Source: a virus
Length of the DNA stretch: 30,105 nt
Virus record (IMG/VR): IMGVR_UViG_3300044633_000955
Location: 1-30,105 of that record
Direction: 5' to 3' (one strand)
Shown in pieces: positions 13,092-21,102 of this stretch. The notes under the pieces were generated by a model. It did no database searches, was not told where the DNA came from, and saw only the letters and a list, made by a program, of their open reading frames with translations. The position numbers and the translations under genes were made by a program. Position 1 is the first letter of the stretch. Each line of letters opens with the position of its first letter.

Positions 13092-13690
13092 TGCTCTCCC
13101 CTTATGTTTCTTGGTATTAGTTGAATGTTGCTAGGATCGTTGTTCATCAATATTGGCGTTCCTTCTGGCACTAGTCCTATTTCCTGAAGTGCTGCCCATG
13201 CTTCTGGACAGGACATAGCGTTTCTTATTTTTGCTGGACTCGGATGGCCCTGCGCAAGAATCTCTGCGTGTATCTCTTTCGCCACCCATACAGCAAACTC
13301 ATTAGGTGCATTAAATTCAAACATCATCTCGTCTGTGTAGCCTTCCAAGCGTGTTGGCTCTGCGATCTCGTAGAGTTCGGCCAGTAGCTTTTCCAAGATT
13401 GCAATCTCTTGATGGTTAAGAATGTACGCTTGCCGTTGACTTTCTTGAACGGATTCTATTTCGATGATCTCGGCTTCTAGTTCTAGTGTTTCATGCTCTA
13501 AGTTGGTAGTCTTTCGTAGGTGTTCAAGCTTGGCCTTCTTTGCTTGAAACTTTTTCGCTCCAACTTCCTCTAAGGCTCTGGCTCGATGTCGGCCTTCAAG
13601 GAAGCCTAGCAAGGTCTTGATCTTCTCCCAAGGTGTTTCGCCTATGACTTGAGTGCGATAATTAAATTCCGAGTTTAATTTGGATGGCAT
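13070..13690 (-). CDS. Coiled-coil phage protein found after fibre genes
   Basis: A 206-residue protein that I recall as a widespread unnamed phage family: 'RTQVIGETPWEKIKTLLGFLEGR' at the start, a long coiled coil (about 35-110, 'LELEAEIIEIESVQESQRQAYILNHQEIAILEKLLAELYEIAEPTR'), then 'GYTDEMMFEFNAPNEF' and 'SPAKIRNAMSCPEAWAALQEIGLVP'. It is probably structural or a chaperone for the fibre proteins encoded just upstream. No catalytic motif is visible. ATG 13690 has GGAAG upstream, inside the end of the repeat-protein gene. Confidence 0.6.
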   Translation of the reverse strand: MPSKLNSEFNYRTQVIGETPWEKIKTLLGFLEGRHRARALEEVGAKKFQAKKAKLEHLRKTTNLEHETLELEAEIIEIESVQESQRQAYILNHQEIAILEKLLAELYEIAEPTRLEGYTDEMMFEFNAPNEFAVWVAKEIHAEILAQGHPSPAKIRNAMSCPEAWAALQEIGLVPEGTPILMNNDPSNIQLIPRNIRGEQCLITQK

Positions 13691-13693
13691 GAT

Positions 13694-14590
13694 TTAACTT
13701 CCGTAAGAGGATGCTGCTAAATTATTTCTAGCAGTACCAACACCTGTTGTATCGGCAGAGACCACTCCAGCATTGGAAACTTTGTTCGTCATGGAAACTG
13801 GCACCGATGTGTACCCATACCCAAAGATTGCTTTATCGGTTCCATACCCTGCTGCTGCTAAACTATACCGATTAGTACCAACACCTGTTGTATCGGCAGA
13901 GACCACTCCAGCATTGGAAACTTTGTTCGTCATGGCATTTCCTGATGATATGAATCCAAACCCAAAGATTGCTTTATCGGTTCCATACCCTGCTGCTGCT
14001 AGATAGGAACGAGCCGTTCCAACACCTGTTGTATCAGCCGATACTACTCCAGCATTTGAAACCTTGTTCGTCATTGATAGATTAGTATTGTTATTACCAT
14101 ACCCAAAGATTGCTTTATCGGTTCCATACCCTGCTGCTGCTAGATAGGAACGAGCCGTTCCAACACCTGTTGTATCAGCCGATACTACTCCAGCATTTGA
14201 AACCTTGTTCGTCATTGAACCGTATCCTGATGGTGTTCCATACCCAAAGATTGCTTTATCGGTTCCATACCCTGCTGCTGCTAGATAGGAACGAGCCGTT
14301 CCAACACCTGTTGTATCAGCCGATACTACTCCAGCATTTGAAACCTTGTTCGTCATTGAACCAGCGTTACCATATCCGAATAAAGCTTTGTCTGTTCCAT
14401 AACCAGCACTAGCAAGTGCATATCTAGCAGTACCTACCCCAGTTACATTTGCTGCTACTACACCAGCATTTGAGACTAAATTTGTCATGGATTGTGAACC
14501 ACTAGCAAAACCATAGCCAAAAATCACTTTGTTTCCTGATGGTGGAGCAACAGTCCTACTCACGCCCATTAATCTGCGAGAAATTGGCAT
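13694..14590 (-). CDS. Kelch-like repeat protein with variable loops (host-binding candidate)
   Basis: A 298-residue protein made almost wholly of six repeats of about 47 residues (one of 44). Each reads 'GTDKAIFGYG', a short variable loop, 'SMTNKVSNAGVVSADTTG' and 'VGTARSYLAAAGY'. The 'FGYG' turns and repeat length suggest a kelch-like beta-propeller of six blades. Scaffold residues hardly change, while the loop after 'GYG' differs in every unit (FASGSQ, NAG, TPSGYG, NNNTNL, FISSGN, YTSVPV). This suits a receptor- or glycan-binding surface. It directly follows the tail fibre gene. I chose ATG 14590, which overlaps the fibre stop as TAATG. Fold and function are inferred. Confidence 0.75.
   Translation of the reverse strand: MPISRRLMGVSRTVAPPSGNKVIFGYGFASGSQSMTNLVSNAGVVAANVTGVGTARYALASAGYGTDKALFGYGNAGSMTNKVSNAGVVSADTTGVGTARSYLAAAGYGTDKAIFGYGTPSGYGSMTNKVSNAGVVSADTTGVGTARSYLAAAGYGTDKAIFGYGNNNTNLSMTNKVSNAGVVSADTTGVGTARSYLAAAGYGTDKAIFGFGFISSGNAMTNKVSNAGVVSADTTGVGTNRYSLAAAGYGTDKAIFGYGYTSVPVSMTNKVSNAGVVSADTTGVGTARNNLAASSYGS
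13700..14550. repeat. Tandem 141-bp coding repeats
   Basis: The conserved 'GTCAT' anchor of successive units is spaced 141 bp apart for the first five units and 132 bp for the last. The three central units share long identical stretches (around 13990-14060, 14140-14215 and 14281-14356), while about 20 bases between anchors differ completely. This points to recent duplication or gene conversion of the scaffold with change focused on the loop. Confidence 0.9.
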
Positions 14591-16719
14591 TAGTGGTTTT
14601 GGCCGCCGATCATTGCAAACCATACGGTGCCGCCGTCGTAGGTAGTTAAAACGAAGATATCAGTCTTAAGGTTGGTGCTTGTCAGAGTTGGCGCAACTCC
14701 GCCACTCCATTTTACACTCGAAGGCCATGTGATAGCCCTTGCGGTGCCATCGGCCACGAATAAAAGTGTTAGGCCGTAAGCGTTGCCGCTGGTCGGTATA
14801 TTTGAAAAGGTCAAGCTTGTGATTGCTGCATTGAGCGAGACGGCGAACACATTACCTAGCGCACAGTTTAGCGTGAGCGTTCCGCTGGATATCGTTGGTG
14901 CGGTTTTCGTTTCGATGAGGCTGGTGATCGTTGCGCTTGTGAGCGTTGGGCTGGTTGCGAAAACTAAACTTCCTCCAGTTCCGGTTTCATCCGTTACGGC
15001 GGTCTTTAGATTGGCCGAGCTTGGAGTTGCAAGGAATGCGGCAACGCTTGTACCAAGGCCGCTTACGCCTGTCGATATAGGAAGTCCGGTGCAACTGGTG
15101 AGCGTACCGCTGGAAGGTGTTCCAAGTGCGCCTGCTGGTGCTACATAATCCGTTCCTGCGGTGGCTGCACTTAGTGCGGTGCCATTCCCCTTCAACACTC
15201 CGGTGATGGAAGTCGAGATAGTAATCGCTGGCGTGGTCGTATCTGTTGCGACAGTACCGCCAAAGCCGTTTGCTGATACTACGCTTGCGCTCGTTACTGT
15301 TCCAGCGCCGCCGCCTGCCGGTGCGACACTCTGCCAAGTCGTGCCGTTAGATGTTAAAACATTTCCAGAGGTAGACGGCGCAACAAAAGTAGGTGAGCTA
15401 GTGCCGTTGCCAAGGATTACATTATCAGCCGTTAAAGTTGCCAAGCCGGTGCCACCAGATGCCACGTCGAGCGTGGCAGATAAGGATGCTGCCGAGCCTG
15501 TGATTGATCCACTAGGAACAACATAATCAGTGCCTGCTGTAGCTGCTGCGATAGCGGTGCCGTCGCCGATTAAAAGACCTGTGATGCTCGTTGAAATTGT
15601 TATCGCTGGTGTGGTGGTGTCTGTTGCAACCGTACCGGCGAAGCCGTTTGCGCTTACTACAGAGGCTTTAGTTACTGTTCCAGTGCCGCCGCCTGCTCCA
15701 CTGTAAGCGATAGTAAAGTTCGGATAGGTGCCGGTAATCGTAATATCGGTGCCATCGGTCAAGACTACGGTCTGGTCTGGTAATGAGTTGGTAATCGTGA
15801 AGGATGGGTAAGTACCAGTAACCGTAATGCCAGTGCCATCCGTAAGCGTTACCGTCTGGTCTGGCTCTGAGTTTGTGATGATGCCGGTTGCGTTATCGTA
15901 GCTGATACCAGTTCCTGCGGAAAGCGCAAGTCTAGCGTCTGTGTCTGCGTATTGTGTGATATCGCAATCGAGTGTAAACGAAGGGTAAGTGCCAGTAATG
16001 GTAATGCCTGCGCCATCCGTAAGCGTTACCGTCTGGTCTGGCTCTGAGTTTGTGACGGTGATATCGCCAGTGGTCACATCAAGAGAAATGCCAGTGCCTG
16101 CGGTCAAAGACGAAACGCCTGCGCCTCCGGTGTATGCGGTGGTTTGTACCGTGGTATCTGCGAAAGTTATTCCTAAATGCGTAACTTCTGTGCCTGTTGA
16201 CGCTGAAGAATCCCATGCACGAAGTGTAGTGCCAGCGAGCGAGTCTAGATAAAGAGGCCGTGGTGTTGCCGAGCTTTGTTCTGTAGTTACCAGCCAGCCA
16301 GCTTGCCAGTTAAATTCGTACCCTACCGAGCAAACTATTGAGATGCCATAATTGCCGCTTCGTGCGGTGTCGAAGGTTCCCTTGCCGATAAATTGCCCAC
16401 TGGTTCCATCGAAAACAATATTGCCGGTCATCGTGCCGCCAGCAAGTGGCAGAAAAGCGCCGCCGCTAGGCGTAACAAAAGTAAGAACGCCTGCGCCGTC
16501 TGTTTCGATTACTTGCCCTGCGGTGCCGTCTGCCGTCGGAAAGGTCAGGCCGTTGTTAACAAGGCCGGCAAACTCCACTGCGTCCGTTGTGTTCAAGGTC
16601 TGATCAAAGGTGTCGCCTGGGTCACCTTTAAACCCTCGGCCATCGTAGACGGTGACTAGCGTTTCGCCTTGTGCGACTGTGACGATACCGGATTCTGTGA
16701 CCACTACGATATCAGGCAC
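14590..16719 (-). CDS. Tail fibre protein with beta repeats
   Basis: This 709-residue protein is low in Cys and rich in Thr, Gly, Ser and Ala, with many short repeats: 'PDQTVTLTDG' and 'ITITGTYPSFT' occur three to four times, and 'GTVTxASVVSANGF' with 'TTTPAITISTSITG' twice. An early collagen-like 'GRGFKGDPGDT' and 'GGTMTGNIVFDGT' are typical of phage fibres, and the C-terminus ends in a compact domain ('AITWPSSVKWSGG', 'TTYDGGTVWFAMIG') common in tail fibres. It should form the trimeric host-contact fibre. Codon use is CpG-rich compared with the tape measure gene (23 versus 4 CG pairs in 300-base samples). The GTG start at 16719 is preceded by GGAGGTGA. Confidence 0.8.
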   Translation of the reverse strand: MPDIVVVTESGIVTVAQGETLVTVYDGRGFKGDPGDTFDQTLNTTDAVEFAGLVNNGLTFPTADGTAGQVIETDGAGVLTFVTPSGGAFLPLAGGTMTGNIVFDGTSGQFIGKGTFDTARSGNYGISIVCSVGYEFNWQAGWLVTTEQSSATPRPLYLDSLAGTTLRAWDSSASTGTEVTHLGITFADTTVQTTAYTGGAGVSSLTAGTGISLDVTTGDITVTNSEPDQTVTLTDGAGITITGTYPSFTLDCDITQYADTDARLALSAGTGISYDNATGIITNSEPDQTVTLTDGTGITVTGTYPSFTITNSLPDQTVVLTDGTDITITGTYPNFTIAYSGAGGGTGTVTKASVVSANGFAGTVATDTTTPAITISTSITGLLIGDGTAIAAATAGTDYVVPSGSITGSAASLSATLDVASGGTGLATLTADNVILGNGTSSPTFVAPSTSGNVLTSNGTTWQSVAPAGGGAGTVTSASVVSANGFGGTVATDTTTPAITISTSITGVLKGNGTALSAATAGTDYVAPAGALGTPSSGTLTSCTGLPISTGVSGLGTSVAAFLATPSSANLKTAVTDETGTGGSLVFATSPTLTSATITSLIETKTAPTISSGTLTLNCALGNVFAVSLNAAITSLTFSNIPTSGNAYGLTLLFVADGTARAITWPSSVKWSGGVAPTLTSTNLKTDIFVLTTYDGGTVWFAMIGGQNH

Positions 16720-16849
16720 GGGTCACCTCCGCTTTCATGCACATATAAATCCATGCGCCAATGCTCAAGGCTCCGATGCCAGTAATGATGTAGAAAGTCA
16801 CTGGGTCAATCGTGGCACCTTCTCTGTAAGGTATGTACATCGCCATCAT
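16712..16849 (-). CDS. 45-aa membrane peptide between exact 17-bp repeats
   Basis: A short gene of 45 codons with ATG at 16849 (or 16846) overlapping the previous stop as ATGA and with GGAGGTGA upstream. The product has one hydrophobic helix ('VTFYIITGIGALSIGAWIYMCM') and the C-terminus 'KAEVTRA'. It overlaps the fibre gene by eight bases. The same 17-bp DNA segment (16719-16735 and 16850-16866) closes both this gene and the one before it and doubles as the ribosome binding site of the next gene. Function unknown. Confidence 0.6.
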   Translation of the reverse strand: MMAMYIPYREGATIDPVTFYIITGIGALSIGAWIYMCMKAEVTRA

Positions 16850-17193
16850 CGGGTCACCTCCGCTTTGACATTGAAAATACCTTCAATCAATCTGATTACT
16901 GTTGATCCGGTGTATAGCTCCAGATCATAGAAGTATCTGCCTGGCGTAAGGGCTTCCATGGTGGCAGCATCGACTAATAAATCAACAGTGCCTGCAGCAC
17001 CACCTAGCGTGATTCGGGTATTTTCGGTGGTGAGTTCTAGTATTACGGTTGCGCTCGCTGCGGTGGGTCGTACTTGCATAGCTGCGGTGTAGCCTGTGAG
17101 ATTGGTTTCGACCTCGTCAGCATCGGTATAAAGAATGGTGCGGGCTAAGGTTGCACCCTGCTCAGCGTTAAATGTGTACTGTCCGGCTGGCAT
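16846..17193 (-). CDS. Structural protein with Ig-like fold, tail tip region
   Basis: This 115-residue protein matches a phage family I recall only by sequence: 'GQYTFNAEQGATLARTILYTDA', 'LTGYTAAMQVRP', 'LELTTENTRITLGGAAGTVDLLVDA' and 'YFYDLELYTGSTVIRLIEGIFNV'. The pattern is an all-beta domain like those found in baseplate and tail tip proteins. It lies directly upstream of the fibre gene, so it may help anchor the fibre. No enzyme motif is seen. The end is 'KAEVTR'. Confidence 0.6.
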   Translation of the reverse strand: MPAGQYTFNAEQGATLARTILYTDADEVETNLTGYTAAMQVRPTAASATVILELTTENTRITLGGAAGTVDLLVDAATMEALTPGRYFYDLELYTGSTVIRLIEGIFNVKAEVTR

Positions 17194-17280
17194 AATGATC
17201 TCCTAGAAAAAATTACCACCATCGTTTCATCAGCCGTCTGACTCAGGGTGCTGGACTTATACCCCTCATAGCTAACCTCT

Positions 17281-17541
17281 TCACTTGCCATTTTTGTTCT
17301 TTCGTGGCTGCATCAACCTTGCTTGGATCTGCCTGATAGTTACCCTGATCAAACTGGGTGCAATATCGCTAGGCTTTTCAATGATTTCAATAATCAGATA
17401 ACCTGCTGAAACCACATATAAACCAGTGATGCCCTGATAATGCCAGTGCTGATCCTTCCCTAAGGATACCCCAGCTTTGATGGCATCTCCAAACAGTAGA
17501 GATTGAGTCCATGAAGGATGCAATTCAAAGTGAATAACCAT
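17281..17541 (-). CDS. Small hypothetical protein, tail region
   Basis: I do not recognise this 86-residue protein. It begins 'MVIHFELHPSWTQSLLFGDAIKAGVSL', has a beta-rich centre ('GLYVVSAGYLIIEIIEK') and a strongly basic C-terminus ('RLMQPRKNKNGK'). It lies between a large tail protein and the small Ig-like protein in the same transcript, with AAAGGATC upstream of ATG 17541. Structural or chaperone roles are both possible. Confidence 0.5.
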   Translation of the reverse strand: MVIHFELHPSWTQSLLFGDAIKAGVSLGKDQHWHYQGITGLYVVSAGYLIIEIIEKPSDIAPSLIRVTIRQIQARLMQPRKNKNGK

Positions 17542-17552
17542 GGCTTGATCCT

Positions 17553-18983
17553 TTAGGGTGGTATCGCTGTTGGTTCCATCGTGTAGTTTGCGAATCCGTA
17601 AGAGTACTGAACGCCTGCGGTGTTAGGCGTTCCAGCCATCTTGAAAAGATCAATCGCCACGGTGCCGGATTGCACTACGGCTGGAGGCCATGTATGGAAA
17701 GGACTTCCATCGATTGGGTTTCCACTGTTAAACGCAAAAGGGCTAGGAATTGGAAACTGCATATAACGAGTTACACCAGGCAAATAAGTATTTGTAAACC
17801 AGTCGTAACTTGCGTAACCCCAACCGCCTCTAAGTTCTGACGAAATGTAGAAATAAGTTAGCTTTAATCTAACTCGATTAATGACATTTACCGCAGTAAT
17901 GAATTCAGCTTCATAAATGTTGAAGCCAGCCACCTTGTTTAAGGTAATCGAGTTTGGAAGCTCGGAGGTGTAATTGTTTGTTGTCCAACCTCTGGTTGGA
18001 TATGCTGAGTATAGGCTAGTTTTATAAAGGTATGTGCCCACTGTTTTTGTTAGCGTTAGTGTGGCAGGCAAAGCAAAATCGCTGATGTTGTCCGAAAATA
18101 CAATCGATGGAAAAACGGTTGGAACATTGGCGTAGCTAGGTGAGCCTGCGTAATCAGTAAAGGTGTCCAGCACAACAGTGCCAGAAAGAATGTTGTTAAG
18201 ATCAATTCCAGCAATTGCAACAGTTTTACTGAAAATCCATAGCGGATTAGTGGATCCGCTAAAACTGCCGAAAGATGTTCCTGCGGTACCGTACGAGACA
18301 TTCAAAGTGTAAGTAAGGTTGGTGCCGTCGTAAGTTATCTTTAAATAACAGTACGCTGAGGCTGCGTCGCCTGCGGTGCCTATCGGAATACTGCGCTGGT
18401 TTTGATAAGCTGGCAACATATCAGGAGAATAACCTCCCATTGTGTACGGCATTAAATCCCAACTCGAATTTAATATTGTCAATAAATTTGCAGGGTTTGC
18501 TGCATTGTCTCCAGCCACAAGAGGCAAACTACTTCTCGTAAATGTCTGAAAGTCAATCGTTGCGTACTTTGCCCAGTAGTTCGGGAAGATGTAAGGCCCA
18601 GCGCTCGTTGGTGAAATACCGTTAAAATACGGCTCGTCGCAACATTCAGGAACCCTCGCTTGCAATTTATAAAAGCCACCTTGTTTCTTGAAAACTAAAT
18701 TTCCTGTGCCACCTGTGGTAAATATCACAGGAACTTCTGCTAGTGCGTTTGCATAAGAATCGGCAAGGCCGAAACCGCCACCAACACCCGAATAAAAAAA
18801 CAGAAAATATAAATCAATAGTTCCGTAACCAGTTGGCAACACGCCTCCGGTAGTGGTCAAAGTACCACAATAAACACCAGTCGAAAGCGGTGTAGGATTG
18901 TAGCCAAATTGCCAAATTCCGGTGCCAGTGTTATAACTCGCAGCGTTCACATAATAAGCGGAATAAGTGGTGTCAACAATCAT
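17553..18983 (-). CDS. Tail tip or receptor-contact protein, unknown family
   Basis: This 476-residue protein is almost all beta by eye, rich in Tyr, Gly, Ser and Thr, and has a Cys pair ('PECCDE', about 113-116). It carries no catalytic motif. Such aromatic-rich beta proteins upstream of fibre genes are commonly distal tail or receptor-contact proteins. It overlaps the previous gene by four bases (ATGA). Its DNA is rich in CG pairs (9 in 17581-17700), like the fibre gene and unlike the tape measure gene, so it may have moved together with the fibre module. Confidence 0.55.
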   Translation of the reverse strand: MIVDTTYSAYYVNAASYNTGTGIWQFGYNPTPLSTGVYCGTLTTTGGVLPTGYGTIDLYFLFFYSGVGGGFGLADSYANALAEVPVIFTTGGTGNLVFKKQGGFYKLQARVPECCDEPYFNGISPTSAGPYIFPNYWAKYATIDFQTFTRSSLPLVAGDNAANPANLLTILNSSWDLMPYTMGGYSPDMLPAYQNQRSIPIGTAGDAASAYCYLKITYDGTNLTYTLNVSYGTAGTSFGSFSGSTNPLWIFSKTVAIAGIDLNNILSGTVVLDTFTDYAGSPSYANVPTVFPSIVFSDNISDFALPATLTLTKTVGTYLYKTSLYSAYPTRGWTTNNYTSELPNSITLNKVAGFNIYEAEFITAVNVINRVRLKLTYFYISSELRGGWGYASYDWFTNTYLPGVTRYMQFPIPSPFAFNSGNPIDGSPFHTWPPAVVQSGTVAIDLFKMAGTPNTAGVQYSYGFANYTMEPTAIPP

Positions 18984-20119
18984 GAGATTAGCCCATGGGA
19001 TCGGATGCGGGCTAAGAGCAGATTAACTTGCGTTGTTAAATCATCGATAGCCGTCTGCGTTGTCGATGCTGTTGTGGCTAAGTCTGCACTGGATATCGTG
19101 TGCGTTGCCACATCCGTGACTGCTGCTTTTCTGCTGCTGACTACCACATTGCCACCTACTGTGAGACCTGCTGGGGTTGCTGCTTGAAGGTTCCAACCTT
19201 TCACACCAGATGAACTGGTCGAGTATGCGTAGTAGTTACCAGGCGTTGCTGTATCGTTTAATAATTGCAGGGTGGTAAACACACTAGAGTTATTCGGATT
19301 ACCTCCACCCACAAGACTATTGGTGGTGGTCACATTAGGAGTGGTAAAAACCAATGCGCTTGCGGTGCAAGTTACAGATTTATAAAGTGCGCCTGAGTAA
19401 TTATTTGGCGTATCGGTCAACCCTAGAAAGTCTGCTGCCGTTGGTGCGCCTGAAAAGTTCGGACCAAACTCCAAGGCGTTTGCTGCTTCATTTACCATCA
19501 CAATTCTAGAAGCATTACCTACAAAACTTTTAGGCACCACATCCACTAGCCCTAGGAAGTTCTTAAACACTGCGCCATCATAATCCGATGTAGTTAGACT
19601 CGCAGTGGTCACTCCTATACCGCTGCCATCGGTATGACACACCACCCCCGTGACAACTTCAAAGGTGGAGCCTGCACCAGAAGGGTTTACAGGTGGTAAA
19701 CCTATCAGCACTCTTGGCTGTTCGGATTCGTTGTATCCAAAGATTGTGCCTAGGTAGAAACCCTTCCCTATACTTGGTGCCGTTTGAGTAGAGGTTAGCT
19801 TTGGTGTGAAAGTGGTGCAGGTAATCCCACCAGTGACAACACCATCAGTATTATTCTTTCCCCATTGCATTAACCCAGCAGCATCTACCCCTGAATTTAT
19901 TGGATAGCAAGTAACAGCCCCACCAATAATCCAAGCCTTAACTGTTTCGTCATAAGTGCAGGTTACTGTGGCTGGTACATAGGCCCAAATGAATGCAGGT
20001 GCATGATCCAGTGGGATAGAATCATCCACCTCTGAATTGAAAACCCCATCCTTGGATTTCTTCAAGAGTCTTAGAAGTTGCTTTGCTGTTTCAAATTCAA
20101 ATGCTACTGGGTCAGCCAT
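18980..20119 (-). CDS. Minor tail protein with fibre-like repeats
   Basis: This 379-residue protein has two short repeats of the type 'FLGLVDVVPKSFVGNASRIVMVNEAANALEF' and 'FLGLTDTPNNYSGALYKSVTCTASALVF' (about 188-260), which are common in tail fibre and tip proteins. The end is a helical segment ('DLATTASTTQTAIDDLTTQVNLLLARI') suited to a trimeric coiled coil. The N-terminal 150 residues look like a globular attachment domain. It starts one base after the 323-residue gene, implying translational coupling. I take it as a tail tip or side-fibre protein; the exact partner is unknown. Confidence 0.6.
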   Translation of the reverse strand: MADPVAFEFETAKQLLRLLKKSKDGVFNSEVDDSIPLDHAPAFIWAYVPATVTCTYDETVKAWIIGGAVTCYPINSGVDAAGLMQWGKNNTDGVVTGGITCTTFTPKLTSTQTAPSIGKGFYLGTIFGYNESEQPRVLIGLPPVNPSGAGSTFEVVTGVVCHTDGSGIGVTTASLTTSDYDGAVFKNFLGLVDVVPKSFVGNASRIVMVNEAANALEFGPNFSGAPTAADFLGLTDTPNNYSGALYKSVTCTASALVFTTPNVTTTNSLVGGGNPNNSSVFTTLQLLNDTATPGNYYAYSTSSSGVKGWNLQAATPAGLTVGGNVVVSSRKAAVTDVATHTISSADLATTASTTQTAIDDLTTQVNLLLARIRSHGLIS

Positions 20120-20120
20120 G

Positions 20121-21092
20121 TTAGAAGAATCCTAGTCCTGGTAAAGTGGAATAATCGATGGTTCCGTAGACATCCGCACTGGCAAAAACTACATAGCTAT
20201 TAGCAGCACCAGCAGCAGTTTTCTTCCCTGCTCCATTTAATCTCACTGGTTGCGTGATTTTTACCCCACCCTCAAAGATCGGTGCCCTCTCACCATCATC
20301 TTTCCTAATCCGATAGCCCATATCTAAAAGGTGCATATCCCACCCTATCACTGTGGTTCCATCCGTGGGGCTTAAGCTGGTGTTAATCTCTACCTCATAA
20401 GTCAATCGCCAGTATTGAAGCTTCCCCTCAAGAAGTAATTCCGTGTTGATGTTCTTAATCTTCCCAGTCTTTGCTGGGATGCTCAGAACACACCCAGTGC
20501 CTGTGGTAAATGTCACACTAGTAGAATTCACTTTGCCTATGTAGGTGGCTAGGGTGTAGCTGTTAATCGATTTAACATTGCAGCCAATACTAAAAATAGG
20601 TCTGAACTTTTCTATCGTGATCGGTGGTACAAATGGATCGCCTGCACTGTTGTTGATGTTCGGCACTATGTAAGGAAAACTAACAAAGTTTACTTTAAAA
20701 TCTGGTGGTCTTAAGGTGGGGTTGGCTTCCCTGTCTGCGGGTTTCTGGCCTCCCTGCTGGGTTTCCACTTGGGGTGGTGGAGTGCTGCCACTAGGGGATG
20801 ATGAAGCTGCATCTGGATTAGATGAATACTCAATCGTTACTTTCCAAGTCTGTGGATCATCCTGCTCAGGTGAGATGTTTACAGACTGAGCATAGCTGTC
20901 ATCATCCCCAGGGAAAAGATCGCCAATCTGAGGGCAGTTAATATGCCCATAAATGGCATCATAGATATTAATATCAGTCTGCTCTAGGGAGTCGGTGTGA
21001 ACGATGAAAGACCGCGAAAAAGTATTCTGGTAACTCTTATCCAGAGTTCCTTTACGCTCCTGCCATAGCTCCTCAAAGATATCTATCGCCAT
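20121..21092 (-). CDS. Minor tail protein, tape-measure neighbour
   Basis: This 323-residue protein begins with a conserved-looking domain ('FSRSFIVHTDSLEQTDINIYDAI', 'CPQIGDLFPGDDD', 'WKVTIEYSS') that I recall from phage tail proteins of other siphoviruses. A Pro/Ser/Gln-rich linker (about 93-125) joins it to a beta-rich second domain (125-320). It lies immediately after the tape measure gene, where distal tail or tail tip hub proteins are encoded, so a tail tip role is likely. No protease or lysozyme motif is seen. Confidence 0.6.
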   Translation of the reverse strand: MAIDIFEELWQERKGTLDKSYQNTFSRSFIVHTDSLEQTDINIYDAIYGHINCPQIGDLFPGDDDSYAQSVNISPEQDDPQTWKVTIEYSSNPDAASSSPSGSTPPPQVETQQGGQKPADREANPTLRPPDFKVNFVSFPYIVPNINNSAGDPFVPPITIEKFRPIFSIGCNVKSINSYTLATYIGKVNSTSVTFTTGTGCVLSIPAKTGKIKNINTELLLEGKLQYWRLTYEVEINTSLSPTDGTTVIGWDMHLLDMGYRIRKDDGERAPIFEGGVKITQPVRLNGAGKKTAAGAANSYVVFASADVYGTIDYSTLPGLGFF

Positions 21093-21102
21093 GGTTAGTT
21101 CC

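Noticed and set aside
13700-14550. CRISPR-like array
   Set aside because: The repeat unit is 141 bp, in frame and fully coding; repeat and variable parts do not have CRISPR proportions.
13694-14590. Diversity-generating retroelement target
   Set aside because: No reverse transcriptase or template repeat is visible in the window; only the target-like pattern is present.
14783-16659. Several plus-strand frames of 80-120 codons opposite the tail fibre gene
   Set aside because: They mirror the repetitive Thr/Gly codons of the fibre gene, lack ribosome binding sites and show low-complexity Val/Pro/Ala products.
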